From Lachnospiraceae bacterium (GTDB lineage Bacteria; Bacillota; Clostridia; Lachnospirales; Lachnospiraceae): a stretch of DNA of 64,000 nt. The translations under genes were made by a program, and so were the position numbers. Shown here one piece after another: positions 18,407-25,720 of the stretch; the stretch's first letter is position 1, and every line of letters starts with the position of its first letter. The notes below the pieces were generated by a model. That model did no database searches and had not been told where the DNA came from. It saw nothing but the letters and a program-made list of their open reading frames with translations. The DNA lies in assembly GCA_017408025.1 (NCBI GenBank), contig JAFQVJ010000008.1, positions 1 to 64,000 of the forward strand, read 5' to 3'.

Positions 18407-19762
18407 TTACTCGTTTACTGTTTTCTTTCTCATAGCCATTACTGCTACACCAGCCATTGCTGCTACTGCAAACATTATAGCTACTGATGACATATCACCT
18501 GTCTTATTTGCTGACTGAACTGATGCAAATACATATGTGCTGAAGTGATCTGTTGTAAATGTAATCTTACCATCCTTAGCATCTACCTGACCTAATGATG
18601 TAAGCTTGTCACCGTCAACTCTGAATACTTCAACCTTCTTTGCATTCTTTAAGCCGTCTGTAAGAGCTACTGTTATATCAACCTTTGAACCTGGCTGAAC
18701 AGCATTGCCGTCCTTATCAAGAAGCTTGATATCGAGAGCCTGGAATGTCATACCCTTAAGTGTTGATGACTTGAATGATTCAACTGTCTTTCCTTCGTTC
18801 TCAGAAATAACTGAGAACTTTAATGAAGAATCTGCAGGAGCACCTGTTATAGTTGCACTAGCTGCAATCTTATCTACATCAGCCTGAGGGATGATTGTTG
18901 GAACAGTTGTTGTTTCTGGTGCTTTTGTTGTTGTCTGAGATGGCTTTGCAGTTGTCTCCTGAGGTGGTGCAACCTGCTGTGTCTGCTCCTGACCTGTTGC
19001 AACTGACTTATACGAAACGTTGATTTCACCTGTTTCCTTAGTAAATGTGATTGTTACATCTGATTTCTCAGGAACATTTGCTGTGTGATTTCCCATTCCT
19101 GCTGGCCATGACTTATCCCATGAAAGTGTCTGGATTATCTTGAATTCATAATCACCCTTTTCTATATTCTTTAAAGTTAAAGTATACACACCTGCTGTAG
19201 ATGTTTCTGTAAGCTTGTTATTTTCAACGCCTGCGAAGTTATCTCCACCCCAATCAATACCTGTAAGTTCCTTAGCACCCACTACATAAAACTCATCTGG
19301 GAGTGTATATGCACCTACTGCCGTTCCATCTACATTAACTGATTTTACTGTAGTTCCTTCACACACAACCGTAATCTTAACATTACCAGCCTTTGAATAT
19401 GAAACCTTCATGTTTCCACCATTATCTTCAACATTTGTAAAGTCTATGCTTCCGTCTCCCATATAGCCCTGTGCTGCATCCCAAGAGCCCTTAGCACCAA
19501 TAAGAATCTTAAATTCTCCTGATCCTGCAGCATCAACATCATATGAATATGTATATGTTTTGCCATCTGATTCCTTTGTCATAGTTATTGGATTTTCCAC
19601 AGCCCATCCATTTCCATCAATTGAACCTACTAAATACAAATTGCCATCATCTCCTGGTGTTACAGCCTTAACTTCCTGTGCAGGAGCTGCTGCAAACATT
19701 CCAACTGCCATTGCAGCTGTTGCTAATGAAGCAACAATTTTCTTAAAGATATTCTTCTTCAT
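18407..19762 (-). CDS. secreted starch-binding surface protein with SusE/X25-like domains
   Basis: A 451-residue exported protein. Signal peptide: about residues 1-33 (MKKNIFKKIVASLATAAMAV...). Two beta-rich modules follow (about 38-145 and 150-250), with YLVGSIDGNGWA / FYVVGAKELTGIDWGG openings typical of SusE/SusF- and X25-type starch-binding domains. Then come a Thr/Pro/Gln linker (TTAKPSQTTTKAPETTT), an Ig-like stalk ending FTTDHFSTYVFA, and the tail NKTGD-helix-MRKK. The tail resembles a sorting signal but lacks LPXTG. I start at ATG 19762, since the upstream ATG has no ribosome site. No catalytic domain is present; a role holding starch for the neighbouring pullulanase is inferred from context. 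Confidence 0.85.
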   Translation of the reverse strand: MKKNIFKKIVASLATAAMAVGMFAAAPAQEVKAVTPGDDGNLYLVGSIDGNGWAVENPITMTKESDGKTYTYSYDVDAAGSGEFKILIGAKGSWDAAQGYMGDGSIDFTNVEDNGGNMKVSYSKAGNVKITVVCEGTTVKSVNVDGTAVGAYTLPDEFYVVGAKELTGIDWGGDNFAGVENNKLTETSTAGVYTLTLKNIEKGDYEFKIIQTLSWDKSWPAGMGNHTANVPEKSDVTITFTKETGEINVSYKSVATGQEQTQQVAPPQETTAKPSQTTTKAPETTTVPTIIPQADVDKIAASATITGAPADSSLKFSVISENEGKTVESFKSSTLKGMTFQALDIKLLDKDGNAVQPGSKVDITVALTDGLKNAKKVEVFRVDGDKLTSLGQVDAKDGKITFTTDHFSTYVFASVQSANKTGDMSSVAIMFAVAAMAGVAVMAMRKKTVNE

Positions 19763-19838
19763 AAATTTTCCCTTTCCGCCTTTCGGCATACATTTTTTGT
19801 TTTCGTGTTCCCCATCATCAGAACACGCTGATGTTAGA

Positions 19839-19866
19839 ATTTTAGCATATTATTTTTTTTAAGCAA
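19839..19866 (-). promoter_or_regulatory. promoter of the starch-binding protein gene
   Basis: Minus strand TTGCTT (19866-19861), 16-base spacer, TAAAAT (19844-19839) preceded by TGC, an extended -10. Confidence 0.6.
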
Positions 19867-19911
19867 GAGATTTAAACCAATCTCACGCATATATGATATC
19901 GAAAAAAAATA

Positions 19912-20026
19912 TTTGATATTTTCCTATCATTTATTGTACGAAAATATCATTTTAATATAATTTTACCATTTTTTACATAAAAAAAAGAGCTTTTAAGCCC
20001 TTTTTATTTTGATATTTTCCTATCAT
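19912..20026. repeat. two direct copies of a 19-bp sequence
   Basis: TTTGATATTTTCCTATCAT occurs exactly at 19912-19930 and 20008-20026. The first copy is followed by GAAAATATCA, which makes TGATATTTTC...GAAAATATCA an inverted repeat. A terminator-like stem lies between the copies. The first is about 45 bases upstream of the -35 of the starch-binding protein gene, so these could be operator half-sites. The stretch 19863-20054 otherwise holds no gene. Confidence 0.5.
19978..20007. terminator. terminator downstream of the DUF2752 gene
   Basis: AAAAAGAGCTT tt AAGCCCTTTTT forms a stem with one mismatch and has A and T runs on both sides, so it could act in both directions. Confidence 0.55.
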
Positions 20027-20054
20027 GCGATAGTTTTGTACATATTCATTTGTA

Positions 20055-20546
20055 TTATAGTTCTGTCCATAATCCTATATGGATGAGTATATTTTTTAAT
20101 GTCACATTTATAAATATAATAGCTACTGCACCATAGAGATACCAAGGCCTAAACTTAAGCCCCGTGATAAAAGGCTTCTCCTTAACTACTGCTTTTCTTC
20201 TATAATAGCAGCGTTCCAAACGCTCTATGGTATGACTCACCATAAATATTACATATATGCACACCGCATACATCACTAGAGGGTGATAGACAAACGAAGT
20301 AATGACTTTTCCTTCCAACATACTTAAAAATGCTCTTGTTCCACCACATCCCGGACAATAGTATCCTGTTGCTTTAAAAAACACACATGTTCGCATTTCA
20401 AAATCTTCCGGCAATATTATCTTCAACGCCACAACTGCTATTGCAAATATTATAGAGAAAACCAGCCCTATAATATAAAGCTGGTTTTCAATAGTATGTA
20501 ATTTCTTACCCGAATCTTTAATCATCTTATAAGAAAGGATATGCAT
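20055..20546 (-). CDS. DUF2752 membrane protein
   Basis: The 163-residue protein has membrane segments at about residues 24-46, 85-105 and 135-155, and the DUF2752 signature FKATGYYCPGCGGTRAFLSMLEGK, whose CPxCGGTR core is the family hallmark. The function of DUF2752 is not known. The start is uncertain: ATG 20546 overlaps the upstream gene by 20 bases, while ATG 20525 lies 1 base after that gene's stop and would suit translational coupling. Neither has a good Shine-Dalgarno. Gene order DUF4190-DUF2752 suggests a two-gene operon. Confidence 0.8.
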   Translation of the reverse strand: MHILSYKMIKDSGKKLHTIENQLYIIGLVFSIIFAIAVVALKIILPEDFEMRTCVFFKATGYYCPGCGGTRAFLSMLEGKVITSFVYHPLVMYAVCIYVIFMVSHTIERLERCYYRRKAVVKEKPFITGLKFRPWYLYGAVAIIFINVTLKNILIHIGLWTEL

Positions 20547-20895
20547 CCCTCATTGCCTCAAGCATTATGATAGCTGCAATCCATGAAATAATTGAAACTA
20601 CTAAAGAAACAATACTTACAATAAAGCCTGCCATAGACATGCCTGTTTTTCCTTCCTTATTTGCCATGCTACCTAAAACGATACCAACGATACCCAATAT
20701 AATACCAATAATTGGAATAAAGCAGCCTGCCACGATACCAACGATACCTAATGTCAATGCTGCAACAGCCTTACCATTAGTTCCGTTGTTCTGTGGATAC
20801 ATTGGCTGCTGTGGTGGCATGTTGTATCCGTTGTTGAAGTTTCCATTGTTGTTAAAATTGTTATCAATCTTCGCTCTCCTTTTCATTTTTAGCAA
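20527..20895 (-). CDS. DUF4190 domain-containing membrane protein
   Basis: The 122-residue protein has a disordered Asn/Gln/Pro N-terminus (MPPQQPMYPQNNG) and two Gly/Ile-rich membrane segments: LTLGIVGIVAGCFIPIIGIILGIVGIVLG, typical of DUF4190, and IVSIVSLVVSIISWIAAIIM. Function unknown. The start is odd: the only strong Shine-Dalgarno (AAAAGGAGA) lies inside the annotated 5' end, codons 4-7, and would serve an ATT codon at 20865 in this frame. ATG 20895 and ATG 20886 lack sites. A promoter is seen at 20937-20966. Confidence 0.75.
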   Translation of the reverse strand: MLKMKRRAKIDNNFNNNGNFNNGYNMPPQQPMYPQNNGTNGKAVAALTLGIVGIVAGCFIPIIGIILGIVGIVLGSMANKEGKTGMSMAGFIVSIVSLVVSIISWIAAIIMLEAMRDAYPFL

Positions 20896-20936
20896 ATATA
20901 CTCTTAAATATATTCACTGAAATATACAGCCATCAT

Positions 20937-20966
20937 AACATAATACATATTGTCGTATAAAGTCAA
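20937..20966 (-). promoter_or_regulatory. promoter of the DUF4190-DUF2752 pair
   Basis: Minus strand TTGACT (20966-20961), 18-base spacer, TATGTT (20942-20937). Confidence 0.6.
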
Positions 20967-21130
20967 GTAAAATACTATAATGATGGAAACTTTCCTATTT
21001 AATAATGTTAAGGTGTTTTGATACCCTATTCCATGTAGAAAAAAATTTAGTACAATACCATATTACATTGAATTTTTTTTCCTATTATAGTACTATGTTT
21101 TGTGTACTATTAGCCGGCGATTATTATTAT

Positions 21131-21180
21131 AATATTATTATTTGTCGATGCTATATTTACAATATTATTACTTGTCAATG
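21131..21180. repeat. two 20-bp direct repeats upstream of pepF
   Basis: AATATTATTATTTGTCGATG (21131-21150) and AATATTATTACTTGTCAATG (21161-21180) match at 18 of 20 positions with a 30-base period. The second contains the pepF -35 box. The rest of 20967-21225 is AT-rich and I see no gene in it. Confidence 0.5.
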
Positions 21181-21200
21181 TTATCATAGTATGATAATAA
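21172..21200 (+). promoter_or_regulatory. pepF promoter
   Basis: TTGTCA (21172-21177), 17-base spacer, TAATAA (21195-21200), 26 bases before the start codon. Confidence 0.6.
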
Positions 21201-21225
21201 ATGTAACGTAATTTAAGGAGGATTT

Positions 21226-23019
21226 ATGAGTGCTATATTAAAACGTGAGGACGTAAAAAAAGAAAACACCTGGGCATTGGAAGATATATATGCTTCAGAT
21301 GACCTGTGGGAGAAAGAATTGGAAGAATTAAATGCCATATGCAAGGAATTTTCTTCATATGAAGGACATTTGACTGATTCTGCCGAAATGCTTTATAACT
21401 ATCTAACTTTAAGTGAGAAGGCTGAAAAGCTTTTTGAGAGAATTTATATATATGCAAATCAGGCGTTACATGTAGATATGAACAACAGTAAATATCAGGA
21501 CTTTGCTGCCAGAGCCAACACTGCTATGGTTCAGCTTCAAAGCGTTACTGCTTTCTCTACACCTGAGCTTTTGTCTGTTGACGAATCTGTTATTCGTGGA
21601 TTCATGACCGAAATGGATGAATTAAAATTATATGAAACAAAGTTTGAGAGAATATTTAAGGAGAAGACTCACATTCTCTCTAAAGAGGAAGAGACACTCC
21701 TCGCTTCCGTAAGCGAGGTAGCAGGAGCTGCAGGCGATATATTTACTTTATTTGCCAACGCTGACCTGAAATTCGATCAAATCCCAGACGAGAATGGCAA
21801 TATGGTCGAGATGAGCAATAGCCGCTATATAACTTTCCTTACAAGTCCTGACAGAAATGTGCGTATCGCTGCATTTAAGTCTATGTACAAGGCCTGCGGT
21901 CAGTTTAAAAATACTCTTGCTGCCACCTACAGCACAAATGCAAAGAAGGCAAGCTTTTATGCAAAGACAAGAAAATACGCTGGTTCTCTCGAGGCAAGTC
22001 TTGAGCCAAACTCAATCCCTGTGGCTGTATATGATAACCTTATCGACGCTATACACACTCATCTTCCTAAGATGTACAAGTATGTTTCTCTTAGAAAAAA
22101 GGCCTTAGGTGTAGATGAACTTCATATGTATGATGTATATGTCCCTATGATAGCTGACGCTGACAAAAAAATCTCTTATGAGGAAGCAAAGGCTACTGTT
22201 TTGGAAGCTCTGGCACCTATGGGTGAGGATTACTTAGCTATTCTAAAGGAAGGCTTCGAAAATCGTTGGATAGATGTATATGAGAATGAGGGAAAAAAGA
22301 GTGGCGCATACTCCTGGGGACCTTATGGCACCCATCCTTATGTGCTTTTAAACCATAACGATAACATTGACAGTATGTTTACATTAGCTCATGAGATGGG
22401 GCACGCTCTTCATTCATATTATTCAAATAAGACACAGCCATACACATACGCAAGCTATGAATTATCTGTGGCAGAGGTTGCCTCAACATGCAATGAATCA
22501 CTGCTTATACATCATTTGTTGAAAAAATGTACTGATAAGAAGGAACGTGCTTACCTTATCAATCATTTCCTCGACAATTTCAAGGGTACTATCTTCCGTC
22601 AGACTATGTTTGCTGAGTTCGAGCGCATCACTCACAAGATGGCTGACAACGGTGAAGCTCTTACCGCTGATAAGCTTTGCGAAATATACTATGACTTAAA
22701 TAAGCTCTACTTCGGACCTGATATGGTATCTGATGAAGAGATTAAATACGAATGGTCACGTATTCCTCATTTCTACACAGAATTCTATGTATATCAGTAT
22801 GCTACCGGATTCTCTGCTGCCATTGCCCTCTCTAAGAGGATCATGGAGCTTGGCGAGGAAGGCGTTAAGGACTACATGAAGTTCTTAACAGGCGGTTCCT
22901 CAAAGGATCCAATTGACCTGCTCAAAATGGCTGGTGTTGATATGAGTACACCAGATCCAATCAATGCAGCTATGGATATGTTCGGACAACTTGTAGACGA
23001 ACTAGAAACACTTATATAA
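21226..23019 (+). CDS. pepF: oligoendopeptidase F (M3 family)
   Basis: A cytoplasmic zinc endopeptidase that cuts short peptides. The 597-residue protein has the M3 active-site motif LAHEMGHALHS (HExxH about residues 388-392) with the downstream Glu ligand in SVAEVASTCNE, and the N-terminal PepF-type helical region. Length matches PepF (about 600). No signal peptide. A strong AAGGAGG precedes the ATG. It is monocistronic: promoter at 21172-21200 and terminator at 23041-23083. Likely role is peptide turnover or use of imported peptides. Confidence 0.96.
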   Translation: MSAILKREDVKKENTWALEDIYASDDLWEKELEELNAICKEFSSYEGHLTDSAEMLYNYLTLSEKAEKLFERIYIYANQALHVDMNNSKYQDFAARANTAMVQLQSVTAFSTPELLSVDESVIRGFMTEMDELKLYETKFERIFKEKTHILSKEEETLLASVSEVAGAAGDIFTLFANADLKFDQIPDENGNMVEMSNSRYITFLTSPDRNVRIAAFKSMYKACGQFKNTLAATYSTNAKKASFYAKTRKYAGSLEASLEPNSIPVAVYDNLIDAIHTHLPKMYKYVSLRKKALGVDELHMYDVYVPMIADADKKISYEEAKATVLEALAPMGEDYLAILKEGFENRWIDVYENEGKKSGAYSWGPYGTHPYVLLNHNDNIDSMFTLAHEMGHALHSYYSNKTQPYTYASYELSVAEVASTCNESLLIHHLLKKCTDKKERAYLINHFLDNFKGTIFRQTMFAEFERITHKMADNGEALTADKLCEIYYDLNKLYFGPDMVSDEEIKYEWSRIPHFYTEFYVYQYATGFSAAIALSKRIMELGEEGVKDYMKFLTGGSSKDPIDLLKMAGVDMSTPDPINAAMDMFGQLVDELETLI

Positions 23020-23040
23020 ATATTTATATGGGGATACAAC

Positions 23041-23083
23041 AAAACAGCAGCCATCTATAGAGCGTCAGATTGGCTGCTGTTTT
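23041..23083 (+). terminator. pepF terminator
   Basis: AAAACAGCAGCCA (23041-23053) and TGGCTGCTGTTTT (23071-23083) form a perfect 13-bp stem that carries its own A and T runs, so it may also serve the convergent gene. Confidence 0.88.
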
Positions 23084-23131
23084 ACATATTTGTATTAGTT
23101 TATCCCTGTCTTTTCCCACACAAGCGAAACT

Positions 23132-23761
23132 TTAATCATCAATGTACTCCAGTTTGCTCACTGACACTTCATATGCTGTGTGTTTCTCGATTTCTTCCTC
23201 GCTTATTTTCTTTACATAATCACGGCTCTGTACGCGTCCCCATATCTGGATTCTGCCACCCACCTCAAATGATGCAGCAAAACGTGCATTTCTACCCCAT
23301 GCAATACATGGAATGTAATCAGATTTGCCGTATGGTCTGTTTACAGCTACAAGAAGATCTGCAATCTCCCTGCCAAGAGGAGTCTTTCTATATATTGGTG
23401 CCTTACAGATGAAACCATCAAGAAATATCTGATTAGTTTTTCCAGCTTCAGGATTCTCGTCTACAAACTGCCATTCACGGACAAAGATAGACAACATTAA
23501 CTTGTTTCGTCCTTCTTCGTGGCGGTTATATGAGCGGAACTGTCCACTGGCCTCTACCAGCTGTCCCACATAACTTTCCGTTACATCCACAAGTCGCTCA
23601 GATACCATCATTGGAATAACATCTGACAAGTCGCTTAATCGACTTACAGATACATCTACAATGTAAAATCCTTCGCCGTAAACCTGGTGGCTGTATCTGA
23701 AATCCGATACGATTTCTCCTATAATGCTTACTCTGTTGTTTTCAATCACCTTATCTACCAT
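23132..23761 (-). CDS. single-stranded DNA-binding protein-like, two OB folds
   Basis: The 209-residue protein appears to hold two SSB-like OB folds. The first (about 1-105) opens ENNRVSIIGEIVSDFRYSHQVYGEGFYIVDVSVSR. The second (about 110-205) has NQIFLDGFICKAPIYRKTPLGREIADLLVAVNR and a YIPCIAWGRNARFAASFEVGGRIQIWGRVQSR strand typical of SSB. The acidic PF-type tail of canonical SSB is absent; it ends KLEYIDD. AAGGGAG precedes the ATG. A role in replication or repair is inferred. It is probably not the main replicative SSB, which is usually a single OB fold encoded between rpsF and rpsR. Confidence 0.75.
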   Translation of the reverse strand: MVDKVIENNRVSIIGEIVSDFRYSHQVYGEGFYIVDVSVSRLSDLSDVIPMMVSERLVDVTESYVGQLVEASGQFRSYNRHEEGRNKLMLSIFVREWQFVDENPEAGKTNQIFLDGFICKAPIYRKTPLGREIADLLVAVNRPYGKSDYIPCIAWGRNARFAASFEVGGRIQIWGRVQSRDYVKKISEEEIEKHTAYEVSVSKLEYIDD

Positions 23762-23921
23762 TGGTATTTCTCCCTTCGAGTCTTTGTGTTTTTTGATTTA
23801 ATCTTTAATATTTTATTCATTTGCATGAAAAATATAACAACACAAAATAATTTTAATGTAAAGTGTATGTCAAATCTGTGGAAAATTATCCCTGTAAAAA
23901 AAGATGGGAGTGCTCAATGAA

Positions 23922-23959
23922 AAAGGTTGGGCTTGACATTTTCTCAAAACCCAACCTTT
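23922..23959 (-). terminator. asd terminator
   Basis: AAAGGTTGGG (23922-23931) and CCCAACCTTT (23950-23959) form a 10-bp stem; on the minus strand TTTTTC follows the second arm. It sits 36 bases past the asd stop. Confidence 0.75.
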
Positions 23960-23995
23960 ACTTTATTTTTGTCCTGTATGCTATATAGGCATTAC

Positions 23996-25087
23996 TTACG
24001 CATTCTTTGGCTCGATGTAACCCAATGCCTTAAGTAACTCAGCTGAGAGGATAGCACCACCTGCTGCACCTCTTACTGTGTTATGTGAAAGACCTACAAA
24101 CTTGTAGTCATATACAGAATCTTCTCTAAGACGTCCAACTGAGACACCCATACCATTCTCATAATCAACATCAAGATTAACCTGTGGACGGTTATCCTCC
24201 TCAAGGTACTGGATAAACTGCTTTGGAGCACTTGGAAGCTCAAGCTCCTGTGGTAGGCCCTTAAAGCCTACAAGCTTTTCAATAAGCTGCTCCTTAGTAG
24301 GCTTCTTATCAAACTTAACAAATACAGCTGCTGTATGTCCGTTGAGAACTGGAACACGGATACACTGTGTTGTGATAACTGGTGAAGCTGCCTTCTTGAT
24401 AACGCCATCTTCTACCTTACCCCAAAGTCTCAATGGCTCCTGCTCACTCTTTTCTTCCTCGCCGCCGATGTATGGGATGATATTCTCAACCATCTCTGGC
24501 CAATCCTTAAATGTCTTACCTGCACCTGAGATAGCCTGGTATGTTGTAGCAACAACTTCCTTTGGACCAAACTCTTTCCAAGCTGTAAGCACTGGAGCGT
24601 AGCTCTGGATAGAACAGTTAGGCTTAACTGCTACGAAGCCCTTCTTTGTACCAAGTCTTTCCTTCTGGTACTTGATCACCTCATAATGCTCTGGGTTAAT
24701 CTCTGGAACTACCATAGGAACATCCGGTGTCCAACGATGTGCGCTATTGTTAGAAACAACCGGTGTCTCTGTCTTAGCGTATGCATCTTCGATAGCCTTT
24801 ATCTCGTCCTTAGACATATCTACAGCACTAAATACGAAATCAACCTCTGCTGCAACCTTTTCCACTTCATTTACATTCATTACAACAAGCTTTTTAACAG
24901 CTTCTGGCATAGGTGTTGTCATCTTCCATCTGTCGCCTACTGCATCTTCATATGTCTTTCCAGCTGAACGTGGACTAGCTGCTACAGTAACTACCTCGAA
25001 CCATGGATGATTCTCAAGTAATGCTATAAAACGCTGTCCAACCATACCTGTTGCACCTAAAATTCCCACTCTTAATTTCTGACTCAT
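23996..25087 (-). CDS. asd: aspartate-semialdehyde dehydrogenase
   Basis: Reduces aspartyl phosphate with NADPH to aspartate semialdehyde, the branch point to lysine/DAP, threonine and methionine. The 363-residue protein has the NADP motif GILGATGMVGQRF (about residues 8-20), the catalytic Cys in VKPNCSIQ (about residue 153), and the conserved HTAAVFVKF segment. Length and sequence style suit the fungal/archaeal-like Asd type (about 350-365 residues) rather than the E. coli type; that sub-assignment is inference. AGGAGA precedes the ATG. It feeds the dapAB operon at 11-13 kb but has its own promoter and no riboswitch that I can see. Confidence 0.95.
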   Translation of the reverse strand: MSQKLRVGILGATGMVGQRFIALLENHPWFEVVTVAASPRSAGKTYEDAVGDRWKMTTPMPEAVKKLVVMNVNEVEKVAAEVDFVFSAVDMSKDEIKAIEDAYAKTETPVVSNNSAHRWTPDVPMVVPEINPEHYEVIKYQKERLGTKKGFVAVKPNCSIQSYAPVLTAWKEFGPKEVVATTYQAISGAGKTFKDWPEMVENIIPYIGGEEEKSEQEPLRLWGKVEDGVIKKAASPVITTQCIRVPVLNGHTAAVFVKFDKKPTKEQLIEKLVGFKGLPQELELPSAPKQFIQYLEEDNRPQVNLDVDYENGMGVSVGRLREDSVYDYKFVGLSHNTVRGAAGGAILSAELLKALGYIEPKNA

Positions 25088-25156
25088 GATTATATTCTCC
25101 TATCATTACTCATTCTTGTTCGTCTGTGACGGTCATTTGTCCGTCGCATGTGTTCT

Positions 25157-25184
25157 ATAATATCACATAAAATGAAAAATGCAA
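25157..25184 (-). promoter_or_regulatory. asd promoter
   Basis: Minus strand TTGCAT (25184-25179), 16-base spacer, TATTAT (25162-25157) with an upstream TGA (extended -10). A small GACGG/CCGTC hairpin lies in the leader. Confidence 0.6.
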
Positions 25185-25311
25185 GCATTTTTGCAAAAAT
25201 ATGCAATTATTTTGTAAACACAAGGGCAAATTTGCAGGCAAAATGTTATAATTAGTCAATGCTCATATTTGGGTAAATAATAAATTATAACAGCAAAATC
25301 AATCGAACAAC

Positions 25312-25340
25312 TTGACATCTCAGACGATTTTTTATAAGAT
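25312..25340 (+). promoter_or_regulatory. tRNA-Thr promoter
   Basis: TTGACA (25312-25317), 17-base spacer, TAAGAT (25335-25340), about 15 bases before the tRNA. Confidence 0.8.
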
Positions 25341-25355
25341 ATCTTATGCAGATTT

Positions 25356-25426
25356 GCTTCCATAGTTCAACGGTAAAACAGGTCACTCGTAATGTCCAGT
25401 TGTCGGTTCGATTCCGATTGGAAGCT
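25356..25426 (+). tRNA. tRNA-Thr (anticodon CGU)
   Basis: The 71-base gene folds as a cloverleaf: acceptor GCTTCCA/TGGAAGC (7 bp), D arm GTTC/AAAC (one mismatch), anticodon loop CTCGTAA with anticodon CGT, T arm GTCGG/CCGAT around TTCGATT, discriminator T, no encoded CCA. The anticodon stem GGTCA/TGTCC has a central U-U mismatch. It reads ACG codons. It stands alone, with its own promoter and a terminator at 25461-25498. Confidence 0.9.
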
Positions 25427-25460
25427 GCCCAATTATTCAGAACTGCAAAATGCAGAAAAT

Positions 25461-25505
25461 AAATGCCTATAAGGATGCTCGCATTCTTATAGGCATTTGT
25501 TTTCT
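25461..25505 (+). terminator. tRNA-Thr terminator
   Basis: AAATGCCTATAAG (25461-25473) and CTTATAGGCATTT (25486-25498) form a perfect 13-bp stem followed by TGTTTTCT. Confidence 0.85.
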
Positions 25506-25517
25506 GTATTTTATTGG

Positions 25518-25715
25518 CTGGATTTCCGCATCGAGCTAAAAATCTTTGATTTTTGCGAGATGAGGAAAGACAGGCAGTTCTGAATTTCCTTGAACTGGAT
25601 TTCCGCATCGAGCTAAAAATCTTTGATTTTTGCGAGATGAGGAAAGACAGGCAGTTCTGAATTTCCTTGAACTGGATTTCCGCATCGAGCTAAAAATCTC
25701 TGATTTTTGCGAGAT
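25518..25715. repeat. 77-bp tandem repeat, about 2.6 copies
   Basis: Copies begin CTGGATTTCCGCATCGAGC at 25518, 25595 and 25672. The first two are full 77-base units and the third stops after 44 bases at the 3' end of the DHH gene. Each unit contains an AAAAATC ttt GATTTTT hairpin and the segment AGGCAGTTCTGAATTTCC. One base differs in the third copy (CTCTGA for CTTTGA). An inverted trace, ATTCAGAACTG, sits at 25436-25446 before the tRNA terminator. No reading frame in this stretch looks real. Confidence 0.9.
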
Positions 25716-25720
25716 AGCCC

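Noticed and set aside
21005..21211. A 68-codon frame on + upstream of pepF
   Set aside because: AT-rich and Tyr/Ile/Cys-rich, no ribosome site, covers the pepF promoter and direct repeats.
25090..25280. Riboswitch upstream of asd
   Set aside because: Only one small GACGG/CCGTC hairpin is present; no known aptamer blocks could be found.
25285..25608. A 107-codon frame on the minus strand
   Set aside because: It runs through the tRNA gene, its terminator and the tandem repeat, so it is a chance frame.
25518..25715. CRISPR array
   Set aside because: The units are head-to-tail 77-mers without variable spacers, and no cas genes are present.
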